DNA of 64,000 nt from Variovorax gossypii (GTDB taxonomy: Bacteria > Pseudomonadota > Gammaproteobacteria > Burkholderiales > Burkholderiaceae_C), in assembly GCF_003965815.1 (NCBI RefSeq), contig NZ_RXOE01000001.1, positions 868,001 to 932,000 on the forward strand, given 5' to 3'. Positions 60,988 through 64,000 of this stretch are shown here, one piece after another. The position numbers and the translations under genes were made by a program. Each line of letters opens with the position of its first letter. Position 1 is the stretch's first letter. The notes beneath the pieces were generated by a model. The model was given only the letters and a program-made list of their open reading frames with translations. It was not told where the DNA came from and did not search any database.

Positions 60988-61968
60988 ATGAACGACATGC
61001 CCTTTCCTTCACGTCGCGGCGCGTTGGCCGCCTTGGGCGGCGCCGTGGCGCTGGCCGCCTCGCCCCGTCTCTTCGCCCAGGGCGCCGCGACGGGCCGGCC
61101 CATCACGTGGCTGGTCGGTCAGCCACCCGGCGGCAGCGTGGACATCCTCACGCGCCTTGTCGCACGACAGGTCGAACAGATACTCGGGCAATCGGTGATC
61201 GTGGACAACCGGCCAGGCGCTGCGGGAGCTATCGCATTGCAGGCAGCCGCAAGGGCCCCGCATGACGGGCTGACGGTGGTCACCGTTCCCGGGCCGAACC
61301 TGACCAACATTCCTGTCCCCCAGATCGGCAAGGAGCTGACCGGCGTGGCCACACTGGCCAAGGGCCCGATGGTGCTGGTAAGCACCACGGCCAGCTCCTT
61401 GCCGCCCACGCTGGCCGGGTTGCTCGCCGCCGCCGGAAAGGATCCCAAGGCCTTCAGCTTCGCCTCGTCCGGCAACGGAACCAGCCAGCACCTGGCCGGT
61501 GAGCTGATGAACCAGATCGCACGCACGCAGATAGTGCATGTGCCCTACAAAGGAGGCAGCCAGGCCGTCACGGACGTGGTGGGCGGGCAAGTACCGCTGG
61601 GGATGCTCGGCATCACCCCCGTCCTGCCGCACATCAAGGCAGGCAGGCTGCACGCATACGGCGTGACGACTGCGACTCGCTCGGCCACGCTGCCCGACGT
61701 ACCCACGCTGCGCGAGGCCGGGCTGCCCGGTTTCGACGCGGATCAATGGTTCGTCGTGGCCACGCCCGCGGGCGTGCCCGCCGAGCGCGTGCGCGCCCTC
61801 AACGCGGCCATCGGGCAAGCCCTGCAGAAGCCCGAAGTGCAGGCGGGCTATACAGCCGCGGGTGTCGTGCCCGCGCCGGCCACGGCGGAACAAACCACAG
61901 CCTTCGTGACGCAGGAACTGCAGCGTTGGCAGGCGCTCGCGAAAAAAGCCAATCTGGCACTGGATTGA
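60988..61968 (+). CDS. Bug-family (tripartite tricarboxylate transporter) substrate-binding protein
   Basis: This 326-residue periplasmic binding protein has a Tat-like signal (MPFPSRRGALAALGGAVAL ... LFAQG). The mature start PITWLVGQPPGGSVDILTR, then VIVDNRPGAAGAIALQAAA, VHVPYKGGSQAVTDVVGGQV and GYTAAGVVPAPA are characteristic of Bug proteins. No TctA/TctB membrane genes adjoin, which is common for this abundant family in beta-proteobacteria. Co-transcription with the sulfatase suggests it captures a sulfated or aromatic acid ligand (inference). Confidence 0.92.
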   Translation: MNDMPFPSRRGALAALGGAVALAASPRLFAQGAATGRPITWLVGQPPGGSVDILTRLVARQVEQILGQSVIVDNRPGAAGAIALQAAARAPHDGLTVVTVPGPNLTNIPVPQIGKELTGVATLAKGPMVLVSTTASSLPPTLAGLLAAAGKDPKAFSFASSGNGTSQHLAGELMNQIARTQIVHVPYKGGSQAVTDVVGGQVPLGMLGITPVLPHIKAGRLHAYGVTTATRSATLPDVPTLREAGLPGFDADQWFVVATPAGVPAERVRALNAAIGQALQKPEVQAGYTAAGVVPAPATAEQTTAFVTQELQRWQALAKKANLALD

Positions 61969-62352
61969 CCGGCCCGCCGCCGGCCTCGATGCCGGCGAAC
62001 AGCACATGCACGCTCGCCGGGAACGGGCGCTCGGGACCGGAGCAATTCCGGCAGCCGGCCTGTCGGCCAATCGGGCATTGCGCGCACCCGACATTTCTCG
62101 CACATTCATCGGGCTGTCTTCCGGCTCCCGGATTTACGCGGTCCGGCGCCTCCGTGCCGGCCCTCCCGCCTTATCCGGAATAAGCATCCAACCATCCCGC
62201 AACCCGCATGGATGCTGGCGAATAAGCTTATCCGCATAAAGCGCGAACCAAAAAATAGTTTGGTTCCATAAGGAGCACTTGGAAAATCGCGCCTTCTTGC
62301 TGGGGTGCCCCGTTCCACGCGCGGCACCGCACTTCCTCAAGACACACGCACG
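61969..62352. promoter_or_regulatory. upstream region of cysI with A/T-rich palindromes
   Basis: The first ~190 bases show only a short GCCGGC inverted repeat near 61979-61996. From 62171 an A/T-richer island holds TTATCCGGAATAAG (62171-62184), ATAAGCTTAT (62222-62231, perfect) and GAACCAAA-N6-TTTGGTTC (62245-62252 and 62259-62266), followed by AAGGAG at 62270. The start of cysI is about 80 bases further on. These are candidate sites for a sulfur regulator such as CysB and for the core promoter. No gene is supported in the gap. Confidence 0.45.
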
Positions 62353-64000
62353 ATGTACCAATACACAGAATTCGACCGCCAGTTCGTCCACCAACGGGCT
62401 GCCCAGTTCCGCGACCAGCTCGAACGCTGGCAGAAGGGCAAGCTCGCCGAAGACGAGTTCCGCCCCCTGCGCCTGCAAAACGGCTGGTATGTGCAGCGCT
62501 ACGCGCCGATGCTGCGCGTGGCCGTGCCTTATGGCGAACTGTCGAGCCGACAGCTGCGCGTGCTGGCGCGCATCGCACGCGAGTACGACGAGCCCGAGGC
62601 CGAGGTCTACAAGAAGGCCATCGAAACGCAAGGCCAGCTCGGCAGCCACAAGCTGCCCACCCACTACGCCCATTTCTCGACCCGCCAGAACGTCCAGTAC
62701 AACTGGATTCCGCTGGCCAAGTCGGCCGACGTGATGGACCTGCTGGCCTCGGTCGACATGCACGGCATCCAGACCAGCGGCAACTGCATCCGCAACATCA
62801 CCAGCGACGAGCGCGCCGGCATCGCCATCGACGAAGTGGCCGACCCGCGCCCGTTCGCGGAAATCATGCGCCAGTGGAGCACGCTGCACCCCGAGTTCGC
62901 GTTCCTGCCGCGCAAGTTCAAGATCGCCATCACCGGCGCCACCGAGGACCGCGCCGCCACCGGCTGGCACGACGTGGGCCTGCACGTGGTGAAGAACGAA
63001 GCCGGCCAGATCGGCTTCCGCGTGCAGGTGGGCGGCGGCATGGGCCGTACGCCCATCGTGGGCACGGTGCTGCGCGAGTTCCTGCCGTGGCAGCAGATCA
63101 TGAACTACCTCGAGGCCGTGATCCGCGTCTACAACCGCTACGGCCGCCGCGACAACATCTACAAGGCGCGCATCAAGATCCTGGTGAAGGCCGAGGGCCA
63201 GCGCTACATCGACGACGTCGAGGCCGAGTACAAGCAGATCCTCGAGCACGACGGCGGGCCGCACACCATCACGCAGGAAGAGTACGACCGCGTGGCCGCC
63301 TCCTTCGTGCCGCCGACGCTGGCCACCCGCGTGCTGCAGAGCGCCGAGAAGACCGACGCCGAGCTGCGCGCCCACGCCGCCGACGACGTGCAGTTCGCCC
63401 GCTGGCTCGCGCGCAACGTGGCGCCGCACAAGAACCCGGCCCTGCGTGCCGTGACGCTGTCGTTCAAGCGCCTGAAGCAGGCGCCCGGCGACGCGTCGGC
63501 CGACCAGCTCGACACGCTCGCCGAACTGGCCGACCGCTTCTCGGCCGGCGAAGCCCGCGTGACGCACGACCAGAACGTGGTGCTGCCCTGGGTGCACGCC
63601 GAAGACCTGCACGCGCTGTGGCTCGCCGCCCGCGCCGCCGGCTTCGCCAGCGCCAACGTGCACCTGCTGACGGACATGATCGCCTGCCCCGGCGGCGACT
63701 TCTGCGCGCTGGCCAACGCACGCTCCATTCCCGTCGCCGAAGCCATCACCGAGCGCTACCAGGACCTCGACGAGCTCGACGACCTGGGCGAGATCGACCT
63801 GCACATCAGCGGCTGCATCAATTCGTGCGGCCACCACCACAGCGGCCATATCGGCATCCTGGGCGTCGACAAGGACGGCAAGGAGTGGTACCAGGTCACC
63901 CTCGGCGGCTCCGACGGCTCCGCGCTCAGCGGCACGCCGCAGGCCGGCAAGGTGGTCGGCCCCTCGTTCTCGGCGGCAGAAGTGCCCGGCGTGATCGAGG
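62353..64000 (+). CDS. cysI: assimilatory sulfite/nitrite reductase haemoprotein (CysI-type), 3' truncated by window edge
   Basis: The enzyme reduces sulfite to sulfide with six electrons through a sirohaem and a [4Fe-4S] cluster. The frame is open to the end of the window (549 residues seen). It begins MYQYTEFDRQFVHQRAAQF. The N-terminal half carries HYAHFSTRQNVQYNWIPL and SGNCIRNITSDE (sirohaem contacts). The cluster ligands are visible as ACPGGDFC (near residue 445) and GCINSCGHHHSGHIG. The Cys spacing (C-x5-C, C-x3-C) is standard. Sulfite released by SsuD and other desulfonating enzymes would feed here. Whether the natural substrate is sulfite or nitrite cannot be fully settled; the sulfur context favours sulfite. 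Confidence 0.9.
   Translation, partial: MYQYTEFDRQFVHQRAAQFRDQLERWQKGKLAEDEFRPLRLQNGWYVQRYAPMLRVAVPYGELSSRQLRVLARIAREYDEPEAEVYKKAIETQGQLGSHKLPTHYAHFSTRQNVQYNWIPLAKSADVMDLLASVDMHGIQTSGNCIRNITSDERAGIAIDEVADPRPFAEIMRQWSTLHPEFAFLPRKFKIAITGATEDRAATGWHDVGLHVVKNEAGQIGFRVQVGGGMGRTPIVGTVLREFLPWQQIMNYLEAVIRVYNRYGRRDNIYKARIKILVKAEGQRYIDDVEAEYKQILEHDGGPHTITQEEYDRVAASFVPPTLATRVLQSAEKTDAELRAHAADDVQFARWLARNVAPHKNPALRAVTLSFKRLKQAPGDASADQLDTLAELADRFSAGEARVTHDQNVVLPWVHAEDLHALWLAARAAGFASANVHLLTDMIACPGGDFCALANARSIPVAEAITERYQDLDELDDLGEIDLHISGCINSCGHHHSGHIGILGVDKDGKEWYQVTLGGSDGSALSGTPQAGKVVGPSFSAAEVPGVIE

Noticed and set aside
1..64000. Integrated phage, transposon or genomic-island borders
   Set aside because: No integrase, transposase, tRNA-associated direct repeat or phage structural gene was seen apart from the HK97-derived encapsulin shell.

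Overview
The window is about 64 kb of high-GC, gene-dense DNA with short intergenic gaps and many ATGA-type overlaps. The gene content is that of a betaproteobacterium of the Comamonadaceae, most likely Variovorax or a close relative. That placement is a judgement from protein style and gene order, not from a search. I saw no rRNA, tRNA, transposase, integrase or CRISPR array. The window begins inside a hydrolase gene and ends inside a sulfite reductase gene.

Sulfur metabolism is the main theme. From 0.55 to 5.2 kb, on the minus strand, lies a family 2A encapsulin locus: rhodanese, serine O-acetyltransferase (EpsC type), an XRE regulator, the encapsulin shell, and a cysteine desulfurase cargo with a long disordered N-terminus. 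A TauD-type dioxygenase follows at 5.4-6.3 kb. From 8.6 to 18.6 kb, also on the minus strand, runs a sulfonate/sulfate block: sulfate-binding protein, SsuE, two extra SsuA paralogues, SsuD, SsuC, SsuA, SsuB, O-acetylhomoserine sulfhydrylase, a nitroreductase and a molybdate-binding Mop protein. A TauE/SafE exporter (20.9 kb), a sulfatase (59.6 kb) and CysI (62.4 kb onward) continue the theme.

From 18.7 to 40 kb the content is mixed. It includes YggX, MnmC, a transglutaminase, a glycerophosphodiesterase lipoprotein, a crotonase, and a periplasmic methionine-repair module (two-component system facing cytochrome b, an MsrP-like molybdoenzyme, a methionine-rich repeat protein and an exported MsrA). 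It also includes CoA-transferase, class I aldolase, a DUF2844/DUF3443 pair whose second member looks like a pepsin-type aspartic protease, and an amino-acid catabolic cluster with a divergent LysR regulator. A CHASE-PAS-GAF-GGDEF-EAL protein (40-43.4 kb) is followed by a protein carrying ten 12-residue repeats centred on AWCS.

Two copies of one cassette sit 37 kb apart in opposite orientation (6.45-8.39 kb and 45.57-46.92 kb). Each encodes a leaderless N-acetylmuramoyl-L-alanine amidase-like protein overlapped by a small exported four-cysteine protein. The amidases are about 83% identical by hand alignment, and the upstream element and terminator stem are shared too. The arrangement suggests an antibacterial effector with periplasmic immunity.

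The 49.2-58.6 kb operon (RpiR regulator, isoaspartyl peptidase, GsiABCD-type peptide importer, P1-family Ser peptidase, M55 D-aminopeptidase) appears built to import peptides and cleave bonds that ordinary peptidases leave. A LysR regulator facing a sulfatase and a Bug-type binding protein then leads to cysI.
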